A stretch of DNA of 38,739 bases from Planctomycetota bacterium (GTDB lineage Bacteria; Planctomycetota; Brocadiia; Brocadiales; Brocadiaceae), in contig JACPHJ010000169.1 in NCBI GenBank assembly GCA_016188675.1, positions 1 through 38,739 of the forward strand, in the 5' to 3' direction. The notes under the pieces are model-generated. The model was not told where the DNA came from and ran no database searches. It saw only the letters and a program-made list of their open reading frames with translations. Shown piece by piece: positions 7,511-15,476 of the stretch. Positions within the stretch are counted from its first letter, which is position 1; each line of letters starts with the position of its first letter. Made by a program: the position numbers and the translations under genes.

Positions 7511-10500
7511 CTACTTTGCGACCTTCACTGCTATTGTTTCTTCCATTTCTTCGCAGACAAAAGTGACTGATGCATTTCCTTTTGTTTTCTTGGCTTTAAT
7601 CTTAAACCTTGCCTCACCGTTTGCATCAGTAGTTACATTTTTGCGTAAAATTGATATATACTTTTTACCATTTTCACCAATTTTCGCTGCTACTGCATCA
7701 CCTTCCACAAGGCAGCCATCGCTGCCTATTACAGTCACAGTTACTTCTTTACTATCCTTCCTCTTGAGACTCAAACTGTGAGAAGAAACAGTCATTGACT
7801 CAGGAATACACTCCGTGGGTAGGGGTGTTGTCGTTGCCGTTGCTTCAGGAGTAGGCAATATTACAACCGTTGGCGTGGGAGCGGGCGGTCGTGTCGGCGG
7901 CGGAGGTAAGGTAGGTGCTGTTGTGACCGTTGGTGACGGTGTAGGTATGGGGGTTGGCACTAACGTAGCGGTAACTGTTGTGATAGGTGTAGGAGAAGAA
8001 ACAGTTGCAGGTGTCGCCGTTGCTGTAACTGAGGGTGTAGGTGTAGGTGATGGTGTAACAGCAGGTGCATTTTCAGTCGTAAAGCTCCAGCTATATGCGG
8101 ACTCCAATGTCGTACCTGCGTAATTTGCCGCTTGAGCGCCTGTTGTTATTGTTGCTGTGTATGAGGTATTATAAGACAGATTTGATGACGGAGTAAATAT
8201 AGCTTTTGCTCCATCGGTGGTTACATTACCGCTTACATTGCTTCCACCTCCGCTTAACTTAAAGGTGCCTGTATTAAGGGTAGAACCATTCATTAACATT
8301 GAAAAGGTGGCTTCTACCTTTATATTTACTGCTACACCTGTAGCTCCGCTGGACGGGTTTGTTGAACTTATTGACAGTGTTGTTTTGGGAATAGGTTCTT
8401 CTGTTGTTGGAGATGAGTAACTTATCTTTGAGACAAAGATATCCCAGGTTCCCGTATTATAGCTTGTTTGATATGCACCAGAGGTTGTTGGGAAATTACT
8501 GGAAGCCGTATACCCTGCTATATACGGATTATTAGAGCTATCTAAGGCAATCCCCCATACATATTCATCACTATTTCCACCCAAATAAGTAGAATATATA
8601 AAACCACTACCTGAAGTATTCAGTTTTGAGGCAAATGTGTCATACGTCCCTCCTTGAAGGCTCCCATAAATAGCGTCAGTTGTTGGAAAATTAGAGGAAC
8701 TCGTGTCGCCTACTACGTATGCGTAGCCAGAACCATCTACCGCAATACAGTTGGTAGTATCTGTTCCACTTCCTCCCAAATAGGTAGAATAAGAAAGACC
8801 ACTGCCTGCAGAGTTAAGCTTAGTAACAAATCCATCACGGTTACCTCCACCGTAAGAAGTTTGATAAGCGCCGGAGGTTGTTGGAAAGTTGTTTGAAACA
8901 GTATATCCGGTCAGATACGCATTTCCAGAGGTATCCACCGCCAATCCTCTAGCTTCGTCATCACCAGATCCGCCAAGATAGGTACAATAGCCAGTATCTG
9001 TGCCTCCGTTAGAATTAAGCTTTACAAGAAAACAGTCGTCACTTGCTGCTTTGTTTCCCTGAAAAGCGCTTGTTGATGTACCAAGATCCGCAGAGGAAGT
9101 ATTTCCAGATATGTATGCGTTTCCTGAACTATCAACAGCAATAGCCCACCCTGTATCAGTACCATTTCCGCCAATGAACGTAGAATAGGCAGTGCTACTA
9201 CCACCCGATGAATTTAATTTTGTAACAAAGGCATCTACATTCCCACGCAAATTTGCATATGCGGCGCTGTATGTGCCAAAATCGTTAGACCAGGTTGCTC
9301 CTACGATATAAGCATTTCCACTGCTATCTATAGCAATGTCATCACAATAGTCATCAGAACTTCCGCCCAAATAGGTAGAATACACAACACCAGTTCCCGC
9401 GGTGTTTAGCTTTGTAACAAATCCATCCTGGCTACCCATAAGGTTTCCTTGATAAGCAGATGCAGTTCCAAAATCGCTGGAGGTCGTATAGCCTGCGACA
9501 TAGGCAGAACCACTGCTATCTACCGCAATACCATAAGCGGACTCAGTACCAGAACCGCCAAGATAGGTACAATATTGTATGCTGCTCAGAGATGAATTTA
9601 ATTTAGTGACAAACGCATCGTAATTTACTGTATTACTTCCATTATTTAATCTGCCTCGGTAAGCGCCGGTAGACGTAGCGAGGTTTGTGGAAATTGTCTC
9701 ACCAGTAAGATACACATTTCCAGAGCTATCTATGGCAATACTTTTAGAAGCTGAATAATTGTCATCGTTTGCGTTTCCCCCGAAATACGTGGAATAAACA
9801 AGAGAAGTGGGGTCTATGAAAAGGGGATATCTTTTATCATACGATGCAACTTGGAAACCATAAATAAATTTTGGATTTTGGATTTTGGATTTACGATTTT
9901 TATTTTCCGAATTTAAACACTCTCCCAATCTCCCTTGCCTGTTCGCTCCCCAGCCTTCTAGCTTCATGCCTCTTGCATCTTGTATCTTAAATCTTCCCTC
10001 CACTTCCACTTTCTTTCCGTTTATCACCTGGTAAACATAAGGCTTCTTCTGAACGACCTTGCCATTTTCCAGGTCTATACTTAGATCCCCATCCTCAGTA
10101 ATCTTCCAGCCTTTTATCCCCCTGTATGCAAGCCTCACGCGAGATGGATTTGCTCCTGGCTTGACTATTATGTCATACTCCAACTGACGGTTATTCCCAT
10201 AAAATTTCATGTCAATGTTCTTGTAAATATCCTTGTAAACCACTGCCTGATAGGTGGGGATATTGGTCTTCCATCTTTCAGGGCTGCCTACAAGGTAATT
10301 AATTTTCCCTTCTTGCAGTCCTTCTGCAATGACCTCCGGGTCTTTATTAGCGCCCAGGGGGACAAGCTTTATCACCGCGGATTTTGGATTTTGGATTTCG
10401 GATTTGCGATGCGGCATTTTAGAATTCACTGCCTCTGGCTTCTCGGATATTTGGCCGTTTACCAATGTCAGATATATTCCGTTTCTCGTAAAAAAGGTGC

Positions 10501-10786
10501 TATGCGCACTTTGCTTTTCGTAAAAGAGCACAGCTTTATCCATCTGACCGTCGTTCTGGATGAAACAGAGGGGTAGCTTGCCATAGGACTCCTGCACCTG
10601 TGCCTTCGTTGCCGCATCATTAATTGCTGCCTCTTTTTTATCTTGTATGGCATGCCCCTTATAAGTAAATGCAGGTTCCGTAATCATCCCAAGTCCTGTA
10701 TTTACCCCTTCGGTGTTGGCATAGGTTAATGTCCCCCGCAAAAACACAAAAAACATGGCAAGCAACAATATACATTTCTTCTTCAT
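7511..10786 (-). CDS. Secreted seven-bladed SBBP propeller protein with Ig-like and Pro/Thr-rich regions
   Basis: I start at the ATG at 10786, preceded by 'GGGAGGG'; residues 1-25 ('MKKKCILLLAMFFVFLRG...') form a signal peptide. The 1,091-residue product has a DUF7948-type N-terminal domain ('CFIQNDGQMDKAVLFY'), then exactly seven SBBP repeats of the form STYLGG...IAVDSSGNAYVAGYT. Next come a bacterial Ig-like domain (Big_5; 'TNPSSGATGVAVNIKVEATF'), a long Pro/Thr/Ser-rich linker and a C-terminal beta-sandwich-like domain. SBBP proteins are exported or surface proteins, presumably binding or structural. No C-terminal anchor is visible. Two low-complexity in-frame inserts interrupt the N-terminal region (see the repeat entries). 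The gene has its own terminator and appears monocistronic. Confidence 0.88.
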   Translation of the reverse strand: MKKKCILLLAMFFVFLRGTLTYANTEGVNTGLGMITEPAFTYKGHAIQDKKEAAINDAATKAQVQESYGKLPLCFIQNDGQMDKAVLFYEKQSAHSTFFTRNGIYLTLVNGQISEKPEAVNSKMPHRKSEIQNPKSAVIKLVPLGANKDPEVIAEGLQEGKINYLVGSPERWKTNIPTYQAVVYKDIYKNIDMKFYGNNRQLEYDIIVKPGANPSRVRLAYRGIKGWKITEDGDLSIDLENGKVVQKKPYVYQVINGKKVEVEGRFKIQDARGMKLEGWGANRQGRLGECLNSENKNRKSKIQNPKFIYGFQVASYDKRYPLFIDPTSLVYSTYFGGNANDDNYSASKSIAIDSSGNVYLTGETISTNLATSTGAYRGRLNNGSNTVNYDAFVTKLNSSLSSIQYCTYLGGSGTESAYGIAVDSSGSAYVAGYTTSSDFGTASAYQGNLMGSQDGFVTKLNTAGTGVVYSTYLGGSSDDYCDDIAIDSSGNAYIVGATWSNDFGTYSAAYANLRGNVDAFVTKLNSSGGSSTAYSTFIGGNGTDTGWAIAVDSSGNAYISGNTSSADLGTSTSAFQGNKAASDDCFLVKLNSNGGTDTGYCTYLGGSGDDEARGLAVDTSGNAYLTGYTVSNNFPTTSGAYQTSYGGGNRDGFVTKLNSAGSGLSYSTYLGGSGTDTTNCIAVDGSGYAYVVGDTSSSNFPTTDAIYGSLQGGTYDTFASKLNTSGSGFIYSTYLGGNSDEYVWGIALDSSNNPYIAGYTASSNFPTTSGAYQTSYNTGTWDIFVSKISYSSPTTEEPIPKTTLSISSTNPSSGATGVAVNIKVEATFSMLMNGSTLNTGTFKLSGGGSNVSGNVTTDGAKAIFTPSSNLSYNTSYTATITTGAQAANYAGTTLESAYSWSFTTENAPAVTPSPTPTPSVTATATPATVSSPTPITTVTATLVPTPIPTPSPTVTTAPTLPPPPTRPPAPTPTVVILPTPEATATTTPLPTECIPESMTVSSHSLSLKRKDSKEVTVTVIGSDGCLVEGDAVAAKIGENGKKYISILRKNVTTDANGEARFKIKAKKTKGNASVTFVCEEMEETIAVKVAK
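9868..9990 (-). repeat. In-frame repeat insert in propeller gene, copy 1
   Basis: Between 'VEVEGRFKI' and 'YGFQVASYD', which are normally adjacent in this family, lie about 40 residues of repeat-like peptide, including 'RKSKIQNPKF' from iterated AAATCCAAAATCC words. The 16-mer GCAAGAGGCATGAAGC at 9961-9976 (minus) also occurs exactly in the intergenic repeat at 16856-16871. The reading frame is kept throughout. Confidence 0.65.
10379..10412 (-). repeat. In-frame repeat insert in propeller gene, copy 2
   Basis: A second run of ATCCAAAATCC-type words encodes 'RKSEIQNPKS', almost the same peptide as in copy 1 ('RKSKIQNPKF'). It sits between 'NGQISEKPEAV' and 'VIKLVPLGAN' in the N-terminal domain. 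Same strand and same frame as copy 1. Confidence 0.65.
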
Positions 10787-11590
10787 TACCGTAACCCTCC
10801 CTTCCAAATATTTTAAAACGAAGTACATAATATTAAAATTCAGGAATATAGTTCGGGAATAAAAAAACACCTGTTTGGTTTTGTCTCTGCAATAAAACCC
10901 TTGCAATCGCTTGAATCTTTACAAAGGGCGTGAAAGTGTCAAAAACAACGGTTTTTGTCAAGTCTTTTTCATTCAACAGAACTATTTTGATATGGCAAAA
11001 TATCAGGTTTATTTTTATCTGTTTCATTATTTTTTTTATCACTTCTTTTTTAGTTTGACTAATTACAACCCCCATCCCTTTTTCTACGGGGGGGGGGGAG
11101 TTTAGCCATCCTAAACCCACACAGATAAGATGAAACCCTATATCAGCGAGTTAAACAGGCACGGACAAACTCCATTTGTCCGTGCCACCCGAAAACCGCT
11201 TAGATAATACGATTGAAATACTCCACAATTATACCTTTGTAAAATACAGCATGATTACATACGGATAGCATACGGATTCAAAGATTTTTTAAATATGTTA
11301 TAAATATTTGTCAATATCAGTGTTATAACAAACCATTATTTGCTTGTAATAAAGGGTTAAGGTTGAAGATGGAATGGCAGGAAGGCAATGAGCATGGATC
11401 AGGGATACCCGAGGCGGGAGGAGTAATTGTATCAGGGTATAGTAGGAAACTGGCATATAAGTTGGGTAAGATTGGGTTGGACAAAGCCAGGTAGTGCGGG
11501 CATTGCCCACCATAATTAACACCACGCTACCAAAATGGCATACACACGAATGTTTGCCGCAAGATGTGAGGGTTTTTTGGTAGGCAATGC
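10787..11590. other. Long intergenic region with repeats, no gene
   Basis: Eight hundred bases lie between the start of the propeller gene and the end of the BTAD regulator gene, both on the minus strand. ORFs here look non-coding. Contents: A+T-rich DNA upstream of the propeller gene, a run of 11 G (11088-11098), a perfect 12-base inverted repeat (11158-11186), near-duplicate words CATACGGAT around 11256-11276, and a 117-base inverted-repeat element at the right end. The propeller promoter should be here but I cannot place it. Confidence 0.6.
11158..11186. repeat. Perfect 12-bp inverted repeat
   Basis: GGCACGGACAAA at 11158-11169 pairs perfectly with 11175-11186 over a five-base loop. There is no T-run on either side, so it is not a standard terminator. 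It could be an RNA hairpin, a protein site or part of a dispersed repeat. Confidence 0.75.
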
Positions 11591-11603
11591 CTACCCTACC
11601 TGG
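11487..11603. mobile_element. MITE-like element with 25-bp inverted ends
   Basis: The 25-base sequences at 11487-11511 and 11579-11603 are inverted copies with 21 of 25 positions matching. They start CCAGGTAG and contain GGCATTGCC. About 67 bases lie between and code for nothing. The right end overlaps the 3' end of the BTAD regulator gene and supplies its last codons and TAG stop. Size and structure fit a non-autonomous element; no transposase is nearby and no target duplication was identified. Confidence 0.55.
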
Positions 11604-14600
11604 ATGCTTGTTTCCCTCAGCGATTTATAGAGGGATTCCGTTATGGGGGAGGGTTCAATTCCAAATGCCGATGAAAGGACGTTCTTCAGTCGCCAGTAAA
11701 CTTCAACGCCCTGAGCGCATAGACCAAGCTGTTGATAGCAGATCATAAGGCGCTGGTAAAATATTTCTGCAAGACCGTCCTTCTCAATAGCCTTCCGGTA
11801 ATATTCAGCCGCATTTTCCCATTGCATTGATTTTTCGAGATGAGCGACCAACTCGATGACCAGACGCCGGAATTTGTCACGCAAACGTTCCCGGCTGGAT
11901 ACCGCCCATGCGTGCCGGGTTTCAGTGGAAAGAAACGACCCTTTGTATAAATTAATTGCCTTTTCCGTAAGCCGAAGTATCTCTGTCTGAGTTGGAGTAA
12001 TAGGGAAAGATGGAGAAGGAGGAAGATTGAAAACCGGAGAACCGGCAAGTTGATTCTGAGGATTCTTCCATTCTCCGTTTCCCTGTTTTTCCGTTTCTCT
12101 GCGCATATCTTCAATATCTTCAGCTATCCGTTCAAATGACATCATATCCACCCAGCAATACCTCTTATCCAATGACACCTGCCCCCCCTGGCGTTTAACC
12201 GCTTTCTCACTGCCCATGAGGCATCTTAAGCGATGCAGGGTAATTTCGAAAGCACGATGAGCCGCATCGCCTTCTGAGTCCGGCCAGAGGGCATCGGTCA
12301 ACTGACCTTCAGGCGTTTCTCCACCACCGATTGATAGAATTGCCTTGAGCATTTCTAACGGTTTTTGCTGGACTTTCCCGGTAAATTCTATTGGCGTATC
12401 ATCATTGAGGATTGCAAAACTGCCGAGGGTGAATATCTTTACCGGCCACGGCCAGTTTTCACATTGAATGGGAGGGTCGTCAGGAATCAGATTTCGTTTG
12501 CGGACAAGGCGCTGTACGTACGCAACCTCTATCCCTGCTTCTAATGCCTTTACGCACAACCGGGGCATGATGTCAAAACGCCAGATAAAACAACCGATAA
12601 AGTTCTGTTCACGTCCCAGAGTCATTGCCCTGCGAAGTATCTCCAGCCCGTACTCACCGTCCACCTTAATAAAGGGGGATCGGGGGAGTTGTGACGCCCC
12701 ATCGGATTCCTTGCATTCATCGTGCGTGGGAGAAAAGGGCAAATGTTTGTTTGTCTTTGCATTGCTCAATTCATCTACCCCCTTAATCCCCAACTCCAGG
12801 GCAAAATACGCCTCCGTCAAAAGACACATATATTCAATGTGTTTGCTCTTCATCCAAAGACCGATTTGCCTGGCAAGCGCAAGCTGGGTCACTGACTCAG
12901 GGTATTTTCCCATAGCGGCGTAGACGTGGGACATGGTAACCCTGCCCAAGGCTGTAGCAAAATGTGCATTTATTTCAGATAGTATACGCACATTTATTTG
13001 TATGTGTTCTGCCGCTAATGACAAATTTCCCATAAGCATCTCTTTCATGGCGCTGATGTGATGATAGAAACCTACGTCAATTTTTCGTGCTGTGGACAGA
13101 CCAGGTTCGATCTTTCGCAACAACTGTGTAGCTGTTTTCATATCACCATCATTTAGGGCAGCACATACCCCGGTTGACAATACATGGATATCCCAAACAT
13201 GCAGACCTGTTTCATGGGCATACTCTAACGCTTCAGAAACACGCTGAATACATCCGCTGGAGGAACCGGTATTCAATGAATAAAACACCTCGGCAGTTTT
13301 TTCCAAAAGCCGCATCATGGGGATGGCCATATCTGACTGTGCCCGTTTGCGAAGAAGATCAATCAGGATACCGGCGCTGCTGAAATCGCCTATACACACG
13401 TAATGAACTGACAGATAAAATCCAGTCTGTAAACAGAGATTCACGTCACTACACTTTTGCAGGAGAGAAAACACCCGTTCCGCCCATATTTTAATTTCAG
13501 GGTGGTCTGGCTGCCTCAGCATCATACAAATAAACCTGCAGGAAATAATGCGGAATTTTATTTCTGGTGAAGGAAATTCAGGCCTTTTCTGAAAGAGGTC
13601 ATCAAATACCTGAATATATGAATCGAAGGGGGTAAAATTATCAAATTCATGAAAAAAGGTGTCTACTGCATAAGCCCAGGATAACCATACTCCGGCAAAG
13701 TCCCCCTGGGCACGAAACCGCTTGAATGCCTTATCGAAATACATACGGCTTTCGGCGGGATTATTATACAAAAAGCGACAGATGCCCAACCAGTACAGAA
13801 GCCATGGGGTAGACTCCATAATTTCCGCAGGCACACTGGCAATCCATTCCTCAAGGGACTTGTTTCTCCCCTGTGCTATCATGGTTGCCGCCTGATCAAG
13901 GATCAGTTTTGCGAGGCCATCCCAGTCTCCGTCGTTCCTGAGGAGCGCAGCCGCATCTTCAATCATTCCCGATGCTCCTAATATCTCAGCGGCGTATCGT
14001 TGTATCTGTGAAAGCTCTTCCGGGCTAAATGAACTCCTCGCCCTCGATAAAAGAAATTCCCGGAAAAGGGGGTGGTACTGATACGCCAGGATCGCTTGGG
14101 GAGATTTTTTCTCTTTCTCCCGCGTACCGGAAGTCTGCAAATTGCGCAATGAGGTTCCTTGCCGTTCTCCGGCGCTTTGCTCGTGATAACCGTACTGTGT
14201 GGTGAAATAGTGTTCCTTACTCAGGTCTGAGAGTATCTGTTCGGCATTGTTGACGCCGGTAAGCTTTTCTGCCATAAACACCGTCATCCTGGGCAGGAAG
14301 GCTGTCTTCAGTAAAAATGTCTGTGTCTGATTATCCGTCTTTTCAAAGACCTCGCTTGCAAAATAATCAAATATCTCCTGCGGGGTAAGTTCCTTTAGGA
14401 TGAGTCGCCCGATGTCCTTTGTCTTTGCGGTCTCCACCATGAGCACCAGTCCGGCAGCCCATCCATCCGTCTTCTTATGTAAATCGGAAACAACCTCATT
14501 GGTAAACGATTTCTGATCTTTCATCAGGACAATTTCCCTGGATTCTTCAAGGGTAAGTCTGAGTTCATTCCACCCCAAGAAATGTATTCCATTATTTGCC

Positions 14601-15127
14601 CTCAAACGGGAGAACGCCGGCAAGGGATCATTTCTGCTCACTACGATGACGTATAATCCTTCCGGAATCATGGACAATCCGGTACTGATAACGTTGTGAA
14701 AATTCGATTCTGCCGGCACGTCCTGGTAGTTATCAAAGACAATGATAAAGGGTGGTTTTAATTTGCTGTAGAGTTCTTCAAAATACCGGCGGGTAAATGA
14801 GGATATGTCTGAAAGGTATTCAGGGGTTAACACCGGCAGGGGCTTTCGTTTTCCGGGAAACGCCTTTTTTGCCGCCATACCCATGTAATAAAAGAAGGTT
14901 GCAATATCCGCATCACCACTATCCACCTGATACCACAGAATGGGGACCCTGCGGGTATCAAGATAGCTTGCAACCAGTGTGGTTTTACCCGAACCCGGCG
15001 GGCCTGTTACCCACGTAACAGGATGATCCCTCCCCGCATCCATCCGCAAAAACAATCTTTTTCTGAGACAGATACCCCTGATTTTGGGGCGGGTTATCTT
15101 GGCTATGTAAGTGTGTCGCCGTGTCAT
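11591..15127 (-). CDS. MalT-like STAND ATPase fused to BTAD/SARP-type activator
   Basis: This is an 1,178-residue regulator from the ATG at 15127; a TTG two codons upstream is possible. The N-terminus has a P-loop 'GPPGSGKTT' (about 42-50) and Walker B 'FIIVFDNYQ' of the MalT/LuxR-type STAND family. A TPR-like helical region spans the middle. At the C-terminus are a winged-helix 'VKIFTLGSFAIL...KPLEMLKAIL' and a bacterial transcriptional activator domain (BTAD), as in SARP-like regulators. There is no LuxR-type HTH, so DNA binding would use the OmpR-like winged helix before BTAD. It is likely a ligand-controlled transcription activator; the target is unknown. Repeat-derived low-complexity segments interrupt the C-terminal half, and the stop codon lies in a MITE-like element. 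No operon partner. Confidence 0.85.
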   Translation of the reverse strand: MTRRHTYIAKITRPKIRGICLRKRLFLRMDAGRDHPVTWVTGPPGSGKTTLVASYLDTRRVPILWYQVDSGDADIATFFYYMGMAAKKAFPGKRKPLPVLTPEYLSDISSFTRRYFEELYSKLKPPFIIVFDNYQDVPAESNFHNVISTGLSMIPEGLYVIVVSRNDPLPAFSRLRANNGIHFLGWNELRLTLEESREIVLMKDQKSFTNEVVSDLHKKTDGWAAGLVLMVETAKTKDIGRLILKELTPQEIFDYFASEVFEKTDNQTQTFLLKTAFLPRMTVFMAEKLTGVNNAEQILSDLSKEHYFTTQYGYHEQSAGERQGTSLRNLQTSGTREKEKKSPQAILAYQYHPLFREFLLSRARSSFSPEELSQIQRYAAEILGASGMIEDAAALLRNDGDWDGLAKLILDQAATMIAQGRNKSLEEWIASVPAEIMESTPWLLYWLGICRFLYNNPAESRMYFDKAFKRFRAQGDFAGVWLSWAYAVDTFFHEFDNFTPFDSYIQVFDDLFQKRPEFPSPEIKFRIISCRFICMMLRQPDHPEIKIWAERVFSLLQKCSDVNLCLQTGFYLSVHYVCIGDFSSAGILIDLLRKRAQSDMAIPMMRLLEKTAEVFYSLNTGSSSGCIQRVSEALEYAHETGLHVWDIHVLSTGVCAALNDGDMKTATQLLRKIEPGLSTARKIDVGFYHHISAMKEMLMGNLSLAAEHIQINVRILSEINAHFATALGRVTMSHVYAAMGKYPESVTQLALARQIGLWMKSKHIEYMCLLTEAYFALELGIKGVDELSNAKTNKHLPFSPTHDECKESDGASQLPRSPFIKVDGEYGLEILRRAMTLGREQNFIGCFIWRFDIMPRLCVKALEAGIEVAYVQRLVRKRNLIPDDPPIQCENWPWPVKIFTLGSFAILNDDTPIEFTGKVQQKPLEMLKAILSIGGGETPEGQLTDALWPDSEGDAAHRAFEITLHRLRCLMGSEKAVKRQGGQVSLDKRYCWVDMMSFERIAEDIEDMRRETEKQGNGEWKNPQNQLAGSPVFNLPPSPSFPITPTQTEILRLTEKAINLYKGSFLSTETRHAWAVSSRERLRDKFRRLVIELVAHLEKSMQWENAAEYYRKAIEKDGLAEIFYQRLMICYQQLGLCAQGVEVYWRLKNVLSSAFGIEPSPITESLYKSLRETSIQVG
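11994..12103 (-). repeat. In-frame low-complexity insert in BTAD regulator
   Basis: This stretch encodes 'RRETEKQGNGEWKNPQNQ' followed by a Pro/Ser-rich run ending 'PSPSFPITPTQ'. It is purine-rich at one end and pyrimidine-rich at the other, unlike the surrounding gene. It falls in the loop between two helices of the activator domain, where extra length can be tolerated. Confidence 0.5.
12664..12793 (-). repeat. In-frame repeat insert in BTAD regulator helical region
   Basis: The minus strand has GGGGATTAAGGGGGTAG-type DNA at one end and CTCCCCCGATCCCCCTTTAT at the other. Such C-run/TTTATTAA words are typical of dispersed bacterial repeats. It encodes 'KGVDELSNAKTNKHL' through 'SQLPRSPFIKVDG', in frame, within a TPR-like region. 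Confidence 0.5.
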
Positions 15128-15476
15128 GTTCAATCGTCAGTAGCTGGTTACTGAATCTCTAGCAATAACTCAACATCCTCTGGCTTGGAAACTCACTGGG
15201 ATCGTGCAAAACGTTCAAATAACTGCCATTTTTCATCGTTACACGTGACACATTACCGGAATGAGGACTGCAGTGACCTATTACAAACTGCAAAAAAACC
15301 AAAAATACACGAGGAGTAGTTTAACAGATTGTATTTTTTATTCAATCACAATTCCCATCTTATTCACAAAAAGAGGGAAAATTACTTGAAAAATCAATCC
15401 AACATGAGTATCGCCTCATTACTACGTAGAATTCCAAGTTACCATTTCAAGCGGAGCGAGAAATCCTTGTTTATTT
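15128..15476. other. Intergenic region upstream of BTAD regulator
   Basis: About 350 bases separate the regulator start from the end of the permease gene. No ORF or clear promoter pair was found. The only recognisable structure is a solo repeat at 15439-15467, nine bases from the permease stop codon. Confidence 0.5.
15439..15467. repeat. Solo repeat arm related to the GIY-YIG unit ends
   Basis: The pattern here, CATTTCAAGCGGAGCGAGAA followed by ATCC, resembles the terminal arms at 38000-38032 and 38382-38419 (CATTTCGA...CGAAG...GAGAAATCT). It is a single arm without the GIY-YIG gene, as expected for a dispersed relative. Confidence 0.5.

Noticed and set aside
7815-8123. Plus-strand ORF of 102 residues rich in Gly and Val
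   Set aside because: It is the complement of the Pro/Thr-rich linker of the propeller gene, whose signal peptide, domains and terminator fit the minus strand.
8450-9790. Tandem DNA periodicity that could suggest a repeat array or CRISPR
   Set aside because: The period corresponds to the seven protein blades of the SBBP domain, with varied codons and no identical direct repeats or spacers.
11088-11098. Run of 11 G as a phase-variation tract
   Set aside because: It lies in gene-free DNA and far from any start codon; it is more likely repeat sequence, and its length may also be unreliable in the assembly.
11298-11525. Minus-strand ORF of 75 residues
   Set aside because: It runs into the inverted-repeat element, has no ribosome binding site or family features, and reads as repeat DNA.
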